DNA of 64,000 bases from positions 66,975,869-67,039,868 of the forward strand of contig NC_046683.1 in assembly GCF_009870125.1 (NCBI RefSeq). The letters run 5' to 3'. Of the stretch, positions 47,393-61,400 are shown in pieces. The DNA is from Drosophila pseudoobscura (Eukaryota > Arthropoda > Insecta > Diptera > Drosophilidae). A program made the translations under genes and the position numbers. The notes beneath the pieces are model-generated. The model saw only the letters and a program-made list of their open reading frames with translations. It searched no databases and was not told where the DNA came from. The stretch's first letter is position 1. Each line of letters starts with the position of its first letter.

Positions 47393-49419
47393 ATGCTGCC
47401 AACATTTTGCAAATTCCTGGCCATTTTCTGCATATTTGCTAAACAAACATATGCGACGACCAACCTGAGTCCAGGGGCCGTTGGCGTGCACCGTCGATTC
47501 GAGTACAAGTACTCGTTTAAGCCGCCGTATTTGGCCCAAAAAGACGGCACCGTACCCTTCTGGGAGTACGGGGGAAGTAAGTAGAAGAGCTCCACGTCAG
47601 TTGTTTTGGCCCATTCGCCGCCTCCAGCGAGTGCGAGCGAGACGGCGATGGCCCGAACTGGCTGCTGCCAAGCGGCAAAGTGGACACGCAGGCACTTTGT
47701 TTTAATTTAAATTTAGCCCCGATTCGCGACACCACGATTACAACTTGTTGCTTTAATTTTCAGATGCCATTGCCAGCTCCGAGAGTGTGCGTGTGGCACC
47801 GTCGCTGCGTTCGCAGAAGGGTGCCATCTGGACCAAAACGCAGACCAACTTCGACTGGTGGGATGTGGAGATTGTGTTCCGCGTGACGGGACGTGGCCGT
47901 ATCGGAGCCGATGGTCTGGCCTTCTGGTACACCACCGAGAAGGGAGACTACAATGGGCCGGTGTTCGGCTCCTCGGACCGCTGGAATGGTCTGGGCATTA
48001 TCTTTGATTCCTTCGACAACGACAACAAGCATAACAATCCCTACATCAGTGCGGTGGTCAACGACGGTACCAAGCAGTACGATCATACCAATGATGGAAC
48101 GACGCAGTTGCTGAGCGGTTGCCTCAGGGATTTCCGTAACAAGCCCTTCCCCACCCGTGCGCGCATCGAGTACTACAACAACGTGCTCACCGTTCTCATT
48201 CACAACGGCATGACCAACAACAACGACGACTACGAGCTGTGTATGCGTTCCGATGGCGTGAATCTGCCCAAGAATGGCTACTTTGGTGTCTCGGCTGCCA
48301 CCGGCGGCCTGGCCGATGATCACGATGTGTTCCACTTCCTCACCACATCCCTGCACGCTGCTGGGCAGGTCCAGGAGAACCAGAAGGTGGACAACCAGAA
48401 GCTGACTGCGGAATACAACGAGTATCAGGATAAGCTGGAGAAGCAAAAGCTGGAATACAAAAAGGAGCATCCGAACGAGGTGGGTGCCACGACGACAACA
48501 GATAAAGCCATCCGCTGGCGGCCGACGGTTGGCGCCTAGCGGCTTATCTGTTCCATTGATACGCCATAATCTGTTTGTGATTTAATCGCTTTCGTATGCC
48601 TCTCTTCTAGCACAAAGACGAGGAGGATTTTGACGAGTTTTACGAGTCGGAAGACCAGCGCGAGCTGCGTCAAATCTGGCAGGGACAGAGCCAAATCGCC
48701 GAACACCTGCGCGAGCTGTCCCGCAAAGTGGACGAGATCATTGGACGCCAGGAGAACACGTTAACGCTGGTCTCTCGCGGCCTGGCCGCCAACGCCGGAC
48801 AGGCCCTGCCACCAGCAGCCGCAGGCAGTGTGCCCCAGCAGCAGCAATTGGGTGGCGGCGGTGTGGTCAGCAGAACCGATGTGGACTTGCTTCTAACCAA
48901 TCAAAATGTTCTGCTCAGCTCCATACGGGAGATACGGCAACTGGTGGGCGATATCAATGTGCGCACTGATAACATTCAGACAAATCAGAAGCACGCTCCC
49001 ACAGCCCAGATCCAGTCCACCGGCTACGATGTGCAAACGCTCATAGCCGAGATGCGTGATGGCATGAATCAGGTCAAGCAGGGCATCTCCCATGTGGGAC
49101 AAAAGTGAGTTGTTCAGCTACGCATAGAGAATGTGCTGTGATTCTCAACTTCCGTTTACTTCCGTTACTTTACAGATTGGCATCTGCGCCACAGGGCGCA
49201 GCGCAGGTGGCCAACTGCCCCACCGGCAGTTGCGTGGGCGTCACACTGTTTCTAAGTGTAACCGTTGTGCAATTGCTGCTAGTATTTATCTATAATATAT
49301 TCAAGTGAGTAACAGATCTCTAACATAGAATCTAGCATCTTCTTTATTTACTTACTTTCTTTTCGTTTCTTTTCATTTGCAGGAACCGCAGTGAGGCGCA
49401 GGCGAAAAAGTTCTACTAG
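47393..49419 (+). CDS. ergic53: ERGIC-53 / LMAN1 L-type lectin cargo receptor
   Basis: Type I membrane lectin that cycles between ER and ERGIC and carries high-mannose glycoproteins into COPII vesicles. Five exons, 47393-47576, 47764-48479, 48611-49104, 49176-49304 and 49383-49419, give 519 residues. Order: signal peptide (MLPTFCKFLAIFCIFAKQTYA), L-type lectin domain to about residue 265 with the carbohydrate/Ca-binding stretch GIIFDSFDNDNKHNNP, a coiled-coil stalk rich in Gln/Glu/Arg, a single TM segment (VGVTLFLSVTVVQLLLVFIY), and a short cytosolic tail ending KKFY, the counterpart of the human KKFF ER-exit/retrieval signal. If intron 2 were retained (GTGGGT donor), the frame would add about 19 residues and stop, giving a soluble lectin; I see no evidence that this is used. 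The promoter region overlaps a dispersed repeat. Confidence 0.97.
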
Positions 49420-52400
49420 GCCAAAATGCTAACAAACAACAACAAACACACGGAACACACAGAACACCAGGAACAGAAGGAACACATGGAATACAAACAC
49501 AATTAACAACCACACACACACACACACACACACACCTGACTAGGCGCAACTAAATTTAGTGAAAATGATTTACTTAAGACTACAGCGTAGAGTGCTCTAC
49601 AATTATGCATATGTAATTGTTCCGTTTGTATTGTATTTGACGAATATTGATTGATTGATTAGTCAGGTGCCGGATCGAAATTGAAGCCATTAACTACTTA
49701 AACTGAAGAATGAACAAGAAATCTGAACAATGCAGTCGCCTCATGACAATGCCAAGCAATACAAACAATCGATCGATCGAAGAAGCCACAAGACAAACCT
49801 ATACCCCTATACCCCTTTCCCCCGGCTCCCCCTCTCCAACTAGAACATAGTCTGATGAAGATGTTTTCCAGCAGGGCAAGTCGAAAGTCACTATTCTCAA
49901 CGCTGCATATCACGCGCGTGCAGGCATTTCTTACAAAAACACAACAACAAAAAACCAACAAAAAAAAAACATAAAAATTGAAAAAAATCTATATAAATAT
50001 ATGTATGAGATGATTCCGTAAATGTAGCAAATTTTCCATAATATCGTTTATTTAATTGAATGTGCGTTGAACTGATGAATGGGCAACAGAAATCTTTCCA
50101 TTTTCAAAAGGATAGCCAGCTTTTTGTTGTTATTTAGCTTGAAAGTGAATTTATGTAAGAATTATTATGACGGATGACGGTTGATGGACGATGGACGATG
50201 GATGATGATTGATGATGAAACTTCTCTCTCGCTAAGTTTTTTTTTGTTTTTTCATGAAAGTTTTATACTGAATAATATTAATATATATACAATACTGATA
50301 AATTATGATTACAAATGGAAGTCAAGTGTGTTTTTTATAAACGAATTAGAGTACGCGTATGAGTACGAGTACGAGTACGAGTATAGTCTGTTGTCCATTC
50401 CACTCTCGATAGAAATGTTTAAACTGAAAAAAATAAAAAAATCCTTTTATAGAAAAAAATCATCTGAAGAACATTTCCTCCATAACATTAACGTCATTTC
50501 TTATAGTTTTTCTGCTTTGTTTTTATATTCCTGCGAATGTTTTATTTTTGCAAAAACTCTGCGCTAGCATAAACTGGAATTGCCGTCCTGTCTGAAGCCC
50601 CCCTCTCCACCCAGCCTCGATGAGAATGCGGCAAAAATGGCGCCACTTGGTCGCCAAATGCGTGGGGCTCTGAGTGGGGCACGCGGGGGGGTTTGAGGCT
50701 TCTGGTGAACTTTGGCCATAAAATGTAACTGCCATTGGTGGCATTGTGGGCATAGTCCAATGTGGTTTGGGTGCCATTCTCCTTCTCCTTCTCCTGCTCC
50801 TTCTGGTTAAAAAAAAAAACAACAAACAGCCAGGAATACATCCAGCCAAAGATAAATGGACAGAAGCCAACGGCAGTCATGGGCCATGCTATAAATTCCG
50901 TCCGGGAGTGGGGTTTGGGTCCGGGGTTGGCCTCCGCAGCTGAAGAGTGAGATGTAGTCGATTGTGTGGTTGGATGGATGGCACATGGCCCACGGCCCAC
51001 GGTCCACGGCCCAACCATTTATGTAAACCAAAGGCTTCTTATGTACTGGCCAGAGCCGATAGTGCGCAGGATCAGGACCAGTCTACACATCGCACACCAG
51101 TCGCACATCATGGCTGGTGCCAGGGTGGGAGGCGCTCACGGAACTGGGGGCAGTTGCACGGCTACTAACATTTGACAACAGCCAATCGGAGCGAGGCTCA
51201 CAGGGATAGAAAATGGCTTCGTTCTGCTTTGGGGAATGAATGCGTAGGGATACACTGAGAGAATATTCTTACACACTAGATGTGTGATGAGGAGATAGAT
51301 TCAGTTCAAAGATAGATAGATGCAGAGATAAAGTTTGCCAAGTAAATAATAAATACAAAAAATAAAACAAGCATTAAATACTGTTGATTGTGGAAAAGAC
51401 CTACAAAAAAGAAATTATGTTTATAAAGTGATTCAAAAATACAAAATAAATTTAAAAGTCCTATTAAACCTATTAACCTATTAAAATAAGCCAGAGCTTA
51501 ACATTCCTGTATTCAGTCCTGTTTTCCTTTGCTATTATCTCCCATGAGAAACATGATACTTGAGAAAAGATTCTCCTCAAAGTCCCTATACTTGGAAATT
51601 AACACAAAATATTTCATTTATTAGTATGAAGAAATGTTATACAGATAGTCCCACCCAATCCGCAGAAGTTTTCCACCGCAAAAAGCGCTTCTGTTTTTGG
51701 TCAGGTCATATTTAGGTTTAAATCTTTAAAACCGTACATTCGATTGTTGTCAGTTCGTTGGTCAATATAAGGCTACCCAATTAATACTCAATTGGTATGC
51801 TTTTTGTATTCGAAATTGGTCCTTTTCATTATTTTTGTAACCGTCTGTCGTGGGAATAAAACTTAACGCCAGAATGGAAGTGCCTATGTCGGGAAAAATC
51901 CATTTTTTACCATTTTTTTCACCAAGAGAAGTGGAAATACTGAGAACAGAACTCACCCGCACAATCGATGCATCGGGGTCACCAACATAATAATTTCGAA
52001 TGGTGGATGGTAAATCTCGACTCTACACACAAATGTATGTAAAAATATTCGAGTGTGTCTGAAGGTAGGTAAACTCTTGAACCATTTCTTACTCTTGATT
52101 AATGATTAATAATAATTTGTAAGTTTAATGATTATTCTTTAAAAGGCATGTTCTCGAAAATGGAGCTTATATCTGAAAGTTTTTTAGCATTTCTTTTATT
52201 CATGAATGTTTTTAAACATTTTCTGCGTCCGAGAGGCTTTTTCTGCCATCAAAAACTTGTTTAATTCTATTCCAGCTCATTAAATCAGGCCCTGAAAACT
52301 TTAGTCAGTCAGTCATTTATCTATTGAAATACGTGAACCGATAAGTCTCTAAATACATTTCCAATCCATTTAAGCATCAGTCAGATCAATTACGAGTGCC

Positions 52401-53394
52401 TACCCCCCGAAACAGATCGAAAATATTTTTAAAATAATCCATATTGCATATTTACACATCTGTGGAGTATCAGAGTTCGCCACAATCCAATCCATTAGTA
52501 AATGAAATTCATAAATCGCTACCGGAATCGTTACCACGCTCTGCCCTCCTTCCCCTCGAATCCATAAACCAACAAAACCGACGACAGTTTGCAACATTTG
52601 CCAAACATTTGCGAAAACCAAAAAAAAAAGGGGAATTGAAATCAAAGTCAAAGTGGTTATGTTACGATATGTATAACGGGGTGGCTCGTACTGTGGATCG
52701 TACGAGTACATACTATATGTGCGTTGTAGCTGTAGCTGTTGACATATCCCTTGCCCATGTCCTGCCACATCCCTTCCTACTATTCAAAGAGGAGGAGCAG
52801 GGCACTACTCCACTGGCAGCGTGACAAATGTTGCGCAAACAAATGGATTACATTGCAATGGGCAATCCGCATCCCATCCCATCCCGGGCTGTCGCCAGAC
52901 AATGAATCATAAATTTCCATAACTGTCATCCGATCTGGGCAGATTTCTTCTGTATTTCTGCTCCTCAATAAGAAGGCAAATTAGCCATCAAGGGATTACT
53001 CAGCTCAGAACGACACAGTACGACCCAGCTTTTGTTGCGAATCCCAAAATTGAATTCTGCCTCGTAATTTGCTAATGACCCGAACAGAGCTTACGGAGTG
53101 GAGGTCCTTCGTGGTGGAGTTTTATAATCAGTACAGATTAAGGAGCTATTTCGAGGTAGGGTAGAGTTTTTTAATCAACGGCGGGGCATTACCTCTTAGA
53201 GATGATTCAATTCATTGAAAGAAAAGGAGTCGAATAAGCATAACTGCCGCAAGCGCACCAGGATGCTTCCTGCCCCAGAGTTCCTTGTCGTTTCCTTGGT
53301 TATAGTCCAGTCTGCCTGTCTGCCGCCTCCAAGCCTGAGTTCTGGGGCAATCGTGTGCTGCCACGAACTGTGGCTTTATATGTCGTACATAATA
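49420..53394. other. Long intergenic stretch, no gene supported
   Basis: Begins with the ergic53 3'UTR (CA run at 49513-49533). It then contains GATGGACGATGG and (GAGTAC)n microsatellites (50186-50210, 50357-50383), AT-rich sequence, and a GC-richer island at 50580-51200. A 29-codon frame from 53074 (MTRTELTEWRSFVVEFYNQY...) ends in a possible donor but has no partner exon I can find. Confidence 0.5.
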
Positions 53395-53725
53395 TATATA
53401 CGAGTATTTAATTTAAAAAGCAAACGATCGTTCGTCCTTTGTGGGGGCGAAAGGAGGCGTGGCTAAATTTGAAAAGAACTTGATCCAGTGTGCTATTACA
53501 GGAGTCTGTACGCAAAATGCGATTGCTCTAACTCTGATAGTCTCAGAGATCTAGGCGCTTATCGGGAGGGACGGACTGACAGACATGCCTATATCGACTG
53601 GGCTACTGATGCTGGCCAAGAATGTCTGTACTTTATGGGCTCGGAAACGCTTCCTTCTGGGTGTTACACCTCAAATCTAACATACCCCCATACTCTTTGA
53701 GTGTCGAGTATCAAAGATGTGCCTA
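53395..53725. repeat. DINE-1/INE-1-like repeat block
   Basis: Contains, in order, 'gggggcgaaaggaggcgtgg', 'aacttgatccagtgtgctat', 'gatagtctcagagatctagg' and 'ctttatgggctcggaaacgc', then ends in a degenerate 'gagtgtcgagtatcaaa'. The last two parts match the element at 5942-6108. I recall this series from Drosophila DINE-1-associated interspersed repeats. It is degraded and non-coding. Confidence 0.5.
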
Positions 53726-56700
53726 CGTTTGCAAAAAAGAGATTATATGATTTTGTAGCACGTAGACCACCTTTCCAAAGACTTTCAAAACTCTTTAGGA
53801 ATATTTAAGTGTAGAAGCGTTTAATGATGATAAAACTGACTAGAATATTCCTTATTATATACTTATGTATATATCTAGGATATAGGAATTTGGGTATATC
53901 GGCCCCCAGCAAGGAGGCAATGCTCCCGATTATACGCCTATGGGTTGTAGTAATTCGCAAATGGAATAAATCAAGCTAGATAAATACCAAAGTAATGATT
54001 GAGAATTCATGTTAGCTGGCTGATAAGTGGGACTGATTCTTAGAGATTCGACCGAATGGATTGCACTAGCTATATTAACTTTAAAGATGGTTTACCCGCA
54101 CTCTAGATGGGGCCTGCAACAAATTACAAACTAATAGGAAATCCAAAGAGTCCTTTCCTGCCATTAGGCTTCGATTTCTCTAGCTAAGCAGATTACCACT
54201 TGGGGACATAATTAAAACTGAATTCCCGAATGTTACCCCCTTTTAGAGGTAATCAAAACCGGAATCGTTACAGCTGCCAAACAGATTCCCGAACATTTCC
54301 ATAGGAAAGTCTCCATCCATCTCCATTTCCATTTCCATTTCCATCTCCATCTGCATTCGAATGTGTGCGTGTTTGTGCAACTGCTTTAGTTTCTGCGGCG
54401 ATGCCCATTAGGTCGCCGGCGAGAGGATGACAATGGATAGTCCATTAGACACAAGTCACAATTCCATTGAACCATGAGCACGGGCCCCGGCTGGCAGTAG
54501 TAGTCCTGTGTGCATACTGCATCCTCCAGTGCACCCCTTTGGATGTGGATGTGGATGTTTTTGTGCGCGAGGAAACCAGAACAAAAGTCGCGACTGGGAT
54601 AATAGTTTGCGCTTTTTGGTATGACGAATCCACATGTCATACACGAATCGAATGGCCATGTAACCTCCCTCTCCCCTCTCCGCCCTCCCCCTTCCCCGCG
54701 CACATCCGTTTAGCGGGCAATCAAGCGTGTAGGGCAATTCAATAAGGAGAAGAGGATGGATGGGAATGGTATTGATAGGGGGAGAACTTGGAGAACTTTA
54801 TCAACACCCATGTCGGCATTAGTTTTGTTTACAAACTTTGCCCGTTGCCTTTTTGACAGTTTCTGCTTTTTTGGGGTGGACATGCCCACCCCATCCACTC
54901 CCATTCCATCCATTTTCCCCTCCCCCTGCCCCTCCCTCACCATGTTCGATCCCTTTAAGGGGTGGATTTTTGCTTGGATTTTTATTTATGAGCACTTAAA
55001 TCGAAGCGCAAACTAAAATTGCACATTGCATCTACATAAATATGCAATTGCGGGCATGTGAAAATGTTTCCCGCTGATAAATGATGACTAAAAATTATAT
55101 ATAAATACTAGGAAACATCTCTGGGACGAACGGGATGCTCTCACTCTCACTCTCACTCTGGCTCTGGCTCTGTTGTCCCATCCCATATCCCATCCCTCAT
55201 TGTGGCGTCACCCCATCACGCTGCTGAGATGACAGCTCCCGATAATGGTGACATCAATTTGAAACTCAATTGAGCTCGAGCTCTGGCTCTGGCTCTGGCT
55301 CTGGCTCTGTCTCAGGGCTGCTCTTCCCTTCCCCATCCCGTCCCGTCCCTCTTGATAAATGCTGCGCGCTATCAGTGCCGTTTATCGTCGAGCACTCTCT
55401 GACTGGGTGCGACAAGTCAGCGAATTGGAAAACGGACGAGGAATGGACTTTTTTCCACCATCCTCCGTCCTCCATCCTTCAACTCTAGACTCTACACTCT
55501 CCTTCAGTCCTCTGTGGTGGACCCATCTCCAGGCCTCATCTCTGGGGCGTTGCGAGCTGTTTACATGTTTAATGTTTGCTTAATTGCTGGCCGTGGCCCT
55601 GGCCCTGGCCCTGGCCCTCTGAAACAGTGGGCCGGGGTAGATGACAGAGCTCGGATAAGGGAAAATCGTCTCCTAAATCTTGGCATGTGAGTGCTTCCAA
55701 AAAACATTCATGCAACATTGTTTTAGACGGCGGCAATGCTTGGGGGAAGCAGTACTACTTGTTTCGATAGACAAGTCTCAGAGAAGTCAATTTGAGGTTG
55801 AGTAAAACCATTTGTTATAGCATATCTTGTAGAGGGATACATACATCGATAGAGATGTTTATAGAACGTTTACAATTTCCTACAAATTTAAAAAGATCCG
55901 CCCTTAAGATCTCAGAAATATCATGGAACTTCTGTAGATCAAAAGATTTTTATTTTTTCCCATATATTTTTGCATATATATTCTAGAAATGGGTGGATTT
56001 TCAGGATTTTCCTTCAATATATTGTACATTTGGAGATTGTAGCGATCTCTAAGGAACAAAAGAACACAAAACCAATTAGGTTGCAGCGTTGTACCTAAAT
56101 TTGGTAATATACACCTCGATTTTGTGACATTGCTCAATGACGTGAGTGAATATCCGCGGATATCCACCAAAACTAATGCATTAAAAAGAGAATCGAGCGA
56201 CCTTTCATTGGATTTTTGATTCATGTCGATAAAGTGGATATGCCTGAAGATATAGCGACCCAAAATTCAAGTTTTATAACATTTTTAATACTTTTTCAAA
56301 TATTTTTAATGATTTGCTCCTTTTTTAGAGGTCAGTTCTTTCGTGGCATTAATTCTCAACAAAATAAGGTACTAATTGTTAAAATCGTCTGAAGAATGGA
56401 AAAAAGGAAGGAGAAGTAGAAGTAGGAGTGGGAGTAGGAGTCTGGGATAAGGCCCAAGTCTTCTCCAAGTCTTTTGCTTATAGTTTATTTACCGTTTCTG
56501 TTAATTGAATATATTTTATATAGAAAAAAATAACTAAAACGAGAAGTGGGGGGACCACCAGAAATGACTTTCATTGACTGTTTTCTTAGGTGAATTTGGA
56601 AACACTTTATGTTTACATATGTACATATGTAGTTCGAATTTTCTAGCTAATGCACTTTCCAGCCACCGGGGGAGTATCAACCACAATATACCATAGGTTC

Positions 56701-57280
56701 CCTAAATGGACGAATTCAGTTCAGCAACCCAAAACTGCTTTGAAAAAACGAAACTTTATTTATTGTCTCTGAAAATTGTTAAAAATTTTCAAACAACAAC
56801 AAGTTAACACATTTTGCAAGGGTGCGATGGAGAGGGAGGTCTTTATTTTAACGATCGGGACATTCAAGGATAAAATGATGGTATATTTGGGCAGTGCACT
56901 GCAGTGGCAGAAGTCTAGACTTATTTGAACTGAATAAATAAATGAAGAATATAGGACTCGCTTCGGATTTCGATGCATTAAATACCCTTGCCTCATGATT
57001 CGTATGGAAACCACATCATATGTATAGTCCTGTGACTTGGAAATATTATCCGATGGTTTATGAAGAGATATATGAAACTATAGTTCGCAGCGTTGGGTTG
57101 TATAATCGATATGCCGAATATTTATTTCCTGTTTTATTAATCGGAAATTGATGGATTGATTTCTCGTACTATGTATGGGATTTGGGACTATCTGGGACTA
57201 AAAAAAAATTGTACAAACCACCGAAATACACACTTTCGAGAACTAATATATACAGCGGTATAGAGCGGCACTCCAGGCCC
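53726..57280. other. Intergenic, simple-sequence rich; no gene seen
   Basis: Holds hexanucleotide-type runs: (CCATTT/CCATCT)n at 54312-54352, (CTCTGG)n at 55151-55171 and 55279-55308, and (GGCCCT)n at 55594-55619. The open frames here are low-complexity. Confidence 0.55.
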
Positions 57281-57533
57281 TTACGCCTGATGTGGCCTGT
57301 TTGTCATTGATGAGGTCGTGGCCGTGGAGCTCTCCGGTGTATAGTAGGCCAGGATAGATAGGATTATAGAAAGGAAAACGTATTTTCCCACATAGTAGCT
57401 GCTACGAAACTTGACTTCAATCTTAGCTCAAAAATGTTTGTAAAATTTTAGTCTGTTATCCTTTGGCAATCTGGCCCAGACCGGCAAAGCCAAGTCCAAG
57501 AAAACCGCATCGTTTTCAGTCAACTCGTAATAT
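57281..57533 (-). pseudogene. Degraded C-terminus with BESS-like motif and TM-like segment
   Basis: The minus strand reads as one protein-like frame from about 57533 to a TAA at 57283-57281, broken once by TGA at 57430-57428. Before the break: ENDAVFLDLALPVWARLPKD then NRLKFYKHF, which fits the hydrophobic/Leu-Pro spacing of the BESS motif found at the C-terminus of MADF-BESS factors. After it: a hydrophobic run KYVFLSIILSILAYY and a Thr/Ser-rich tail ending NRPHQA. No MADF domain, start codon or upstream exon is visible. A single internal stop with otherwise good composition suggests a recent pseudogene, a mis-annotated terminal exon, or stop-codon readthrough; the first is simplest. Confidence 0.38.
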
Positions 57534-58106
57534 TACAAGGCATAAATATGAAAACTAATAAGTGATATATAAAATATATATGTATATGTGTTGATTAGAT
57601 TAACAAATGTCACTGTTTTGCTTCGATTTGAGTTGAACAGAATATTCTATAATTTTGTAACTCGTGAGTGAGTATTGCATGAAAAATAAGTTGTTCTTTT
57701 AGAATTAGGAAATAATAAAATAAGAAAATTCGAAATATGTAGTTTCCCCAGCAGTCCTTGTATCTATTAGAGTGTCGGTCCTCCTTTTCCTGTTCCCTGT
57801 TTCATTAAGGCTGGGATGCGATGTGATGTGTGTTTTCCTTGGAAGTGCATATCATTTCCACGCTTTACAGGCTTTGCGTGTGGAACGATTTGTGGGCATT
57901 TTCATAAATCCGTGTAAATCCACTCAAACCATGCGGCTACAATACGAGGCGGACCCCGGGTCAGGCCAGACCTGCCAGCTCTTCTATAATAAACTTAAAG
58001 AGTTAATAAATATAATTAGAAACATTATAATATCTCCTCGATTAGATTTCCAGCAATGATTGGTAAAGCTTTCCACCATTATAATTATAATGAATTATGA
58101 AGAATG

Positions 58107-58346
58107 TTATATTTTCTTGAGGAAATAGAGAGAGAATCCGCCACGGAACGCCACCTCTCCAGGGCTCTTCAGGGTCCAAGGCACCATCTCTGGGGGCAAG
58201 TTCAGATAGCTGCGGAGCTCCTCAGTGGCCTCGTTGGGCAAATGCCATTGGTAGTGTATCCAAGTGAGCTGCTGCTTGACAGGGCCGCGAGGCAGCATAA
58301 TGTATCCTGCTGGGGAATGCTCAGAGGGATAAATACAGTCCAACAA
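58107..58346 (-). pseudogene. Ribosomal protein S10 (eS10)-like fragment
   Basis: The 79-codon minus-strand frame contains a clear eS10 segment: [11 protein letters not shown] then [19 protein letters not shown], matching the conserved SRGxVKEQFAW and NEGIEELRSYLHLPPEIVP of eS10. The N-terminal third of eS10 is absent, the first in-frame ATG is internal (58301-58299), and the C-terminal basic tail is replaced by unrelated sequence. Functional eS10 is about 160 residues. I read it as a truncated, diverged copy. No poly(A) tail or target-site duplication is visible. Confidence 0.6.
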
Positions 58347-58439
58347 TTAGACAAATTCTATGCCATTAACGACATAAATAAGTTAATGCTGCAGTTCGAT
58401 ATAGAATCTATAGCAATAAAATCTATCAATAAATGAGCA

Positions 58440-61400
58440 ACGTAAATGAGAAGTTTTAACTTGTTTATGGCCACAACTGGCAGTCGGAAACCCAACCATC
58501 AACCCTGGGCACCGCCTTGACACCACTTGACGGCCTCCAGGACTCTAAAGTGAATCAACCTCAACCTCAAACATGGCCATTAGGACACACGGCCATGTCC
58601 GTGCCCATGCCCATGCCCATGCCCATGTCCATGTCCATGTCGGTGCATGCCCTGGCCGGGATAAATACTCCATGGACTGTTGAGTCATTAAACAATTTAC
58701 ACAGCCATAAATTTACGCAATTTACTTAGCGAGCAAACACACAGGATGCAGGATACCCCTGTCGACCGGGGGGGCAATAAAAAATACCCCCGCACGGGGC
58801 AGAGAACGGAGAATCGAGGCGAGAGACGAGAGACGATAGACGAGAAACTAGAGAGAGAAGCATTAACACATCTGTCCAGATACAAAGTGCCTCGTGGATG
58901 GACCCATCCGCCTGAGCGATTAACTTTTTGCATCCTTCATGCTTCGCTAACTCCTGCCTCAGAGCCACTCCCACTCCCCACTCCCCACTCCCACTCGCAG
59001 TCTCATCATGATTATCATCTCCATCTGGAGCAAGGACACCTCCCCCTGCTGAGACTGCAGGATGTAGATTTTCAGGATTGCCGCTGCTGCCTGCTCAAAA
59101 TTTTAATGAAATTGTCATCAATTAAAATTTGCTCTCTTCCATGACCATGCCCCAGACGACAATGACAATGACACACACACACCCAGTCGTCTGGCCCCCT
59201 GAAAATTCTGCTCCTTTTTTACGAGCGAAACGTCCATCCGGACACTTCTTTGGGCTTAGAGCTCTGCAACCGTGGATCGGTTATGACTTGGTCGTGGCGT
59301 GGCTCGTGCCTGGGATCGGTCGCAGCTATAAAAATAATTTGTGGCCAAAAATGCTCAGCCCCCTCCCCTCCGCACCCCTCCCCGCCCCTCTGTTCAATGT
59401 TCAAGGGGTAAGAGCGTGCCAGGGAATGGTACTGGGAATGGACTGGGATTCTGCGACTCTGGCGGCTGCCGGCAATTTGTAGTCGTTTGCTTGTTTTTCC
59501 AGCCGCCTCTTAATGGGTTTTCATAAATTTTTATTGTTCTCAATATAAGTTTTATTCTCCCTTTTTTTGTGTGCGTGCGTGTGTGTGTGTGTGTGTGTGT
59601 GTGGCATGCAAATGCCTTTTTGTAGTGCCTTCGAATTTGTCGGGGATTTTTTTTTGGGGGAGGCATTCCAAGGAGTGTTTTTTCGCTGAAGAACTATCTC
59701 TTTTTTTTTGTTTTTTTGTTGACTTTAAAGTAAAGTGTGTATATTTAAAACTTGAATAGAGCCAGGATATCTATATTTTCCGTAGGTAGATGGACAGAGT
59801 CTTCCCCAATTTTGTTCTTTCATTTCACACATTTTAAATCAAGCTTTCGTTCATGTTTCCTCATTAAAAAACCCAACAAAAACCACTTGAATACGATCTC
59901 CACGCATCCCATAAATATCCCCCTTTTCCTTATCAAATTTCTGAAGTTCTAGTTTTACCCGTTTTCCACTGCACATAAATGTATAATGTGTAAATTATTA
60001 ATTATAAATCCCTGATTTTTATGGGTTTGCAGCCGAGCTTTGCATCCGCAATCATAGACCAGAAAACGAGAGAAAGAATTCCCAGAGAAATAGGAAAATT
60101 ATCAACCAAATTAGAGGGCAATAAATCGTAGAAAAGAGTCGAGCATCTACATTTTGGTTGGTAAAATTCCGAAATTATCACAGCCCCGGGGCGGAAGATA
60201 TATGACATGACGACCCGAAAGGCAGGCACTCACAGAGTTAACCCATTAGCCAACCGGAAGATCGTTCAATTAGTGTCCCCCGGGCCAATGCCACTTCTGC
60301 CGCATCTCCTTCTGCTGGTCAGTCCCAAGTGGGTCACTCGAAAGGATTCGAAAAGGACTCTCTCTCGCGGGTTTTGTGTGTCCATTGTGACGACATAAAT
60401 CTTGGCTTGGCACCGGAACTAAAGCAATGACGCAGCAGGAGCTGCGACACAGGGACACACACATGTCGATGGCTTTTCTGGCCAACAGCCAGTCATAACA
60501 TCGGCGGCGTGTGTCGTGTGTGTCCCATCCCCATCCCCATTCCCATTCCCATCTCCATACCCATCGCCATCCCATTCCGAGATTTATCGAGCCAAGGGGT
60601 GGTATCACTCTCTGTTGTAGTCTCTTTTTGTTGTCCTATAGATCGCGGGGTATCGAATGCCGGATGGGCAAAACGACAGGCGTTCGATTGAAATTAATTG
60701 AATTTGCGCCCAGCCCAAGCCGAAGCCCAAGCCCCAGCCCAGCCCAAGCCCAGGACTCACTCGTCTTGACTTGAACGAAGGAAGGAAGGAGGAGCGTAGC
60801 GTGGACGCTTGTTTCCTGTTTATGCTCGAGATGTTTTCCAGCATAAATTACGCGCATACACATATCTGGATCTGTATCTGTATCTGTATCTGTATCTGGA
60901 TATCTATGATATGCTTGACAAGAAAGGAATGCTGGGGGAAAGGGAAGAGAAGGGAAGGATGTTTCTTACAGAAACATTAAATTTATTTTTATTTCGCCCA
61001 AAAACAACCCCAAACGAAAGGCCAAGACGGCCCCCACATACGAGCGCTATATGCGGTCCGTTGGTTTCTCCAAAGTCATGAATTTTTCTTGGTTATTTTT
61101 ATGATTTTATGTATTACCATTACCAAGTTGTTTTTGCAGTCGGTAGGTTTTTGTTTTTGCCATCTTTTGCCGCCGGGGGGTTGTAACTTATGGTCGTCCG
61201 GTCTCTTCAATCGCCCAGAATCATGCCGGAAATGATGATCGTACGGAAAGGCAGACAAATTTATCAAAATGTTCGCATGAGGGCGGGGCGCCCTTAAGCC
61301 CGGGCCATCATTAATCACGCTTAGTCTTTTGATTTGCCGCTTAAAAATACAAATCGCTGCCTCTTTAAGTTGTTTCAAATTGTTCGGTGGCTTGCAGTAG

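Noticed and set aside
53074-53163. 29-codon frame MTRTELTEWRSF... followed by GTAGGG
   Set aside because: No acceptor or second exon that continues it sensibly; may be chance.
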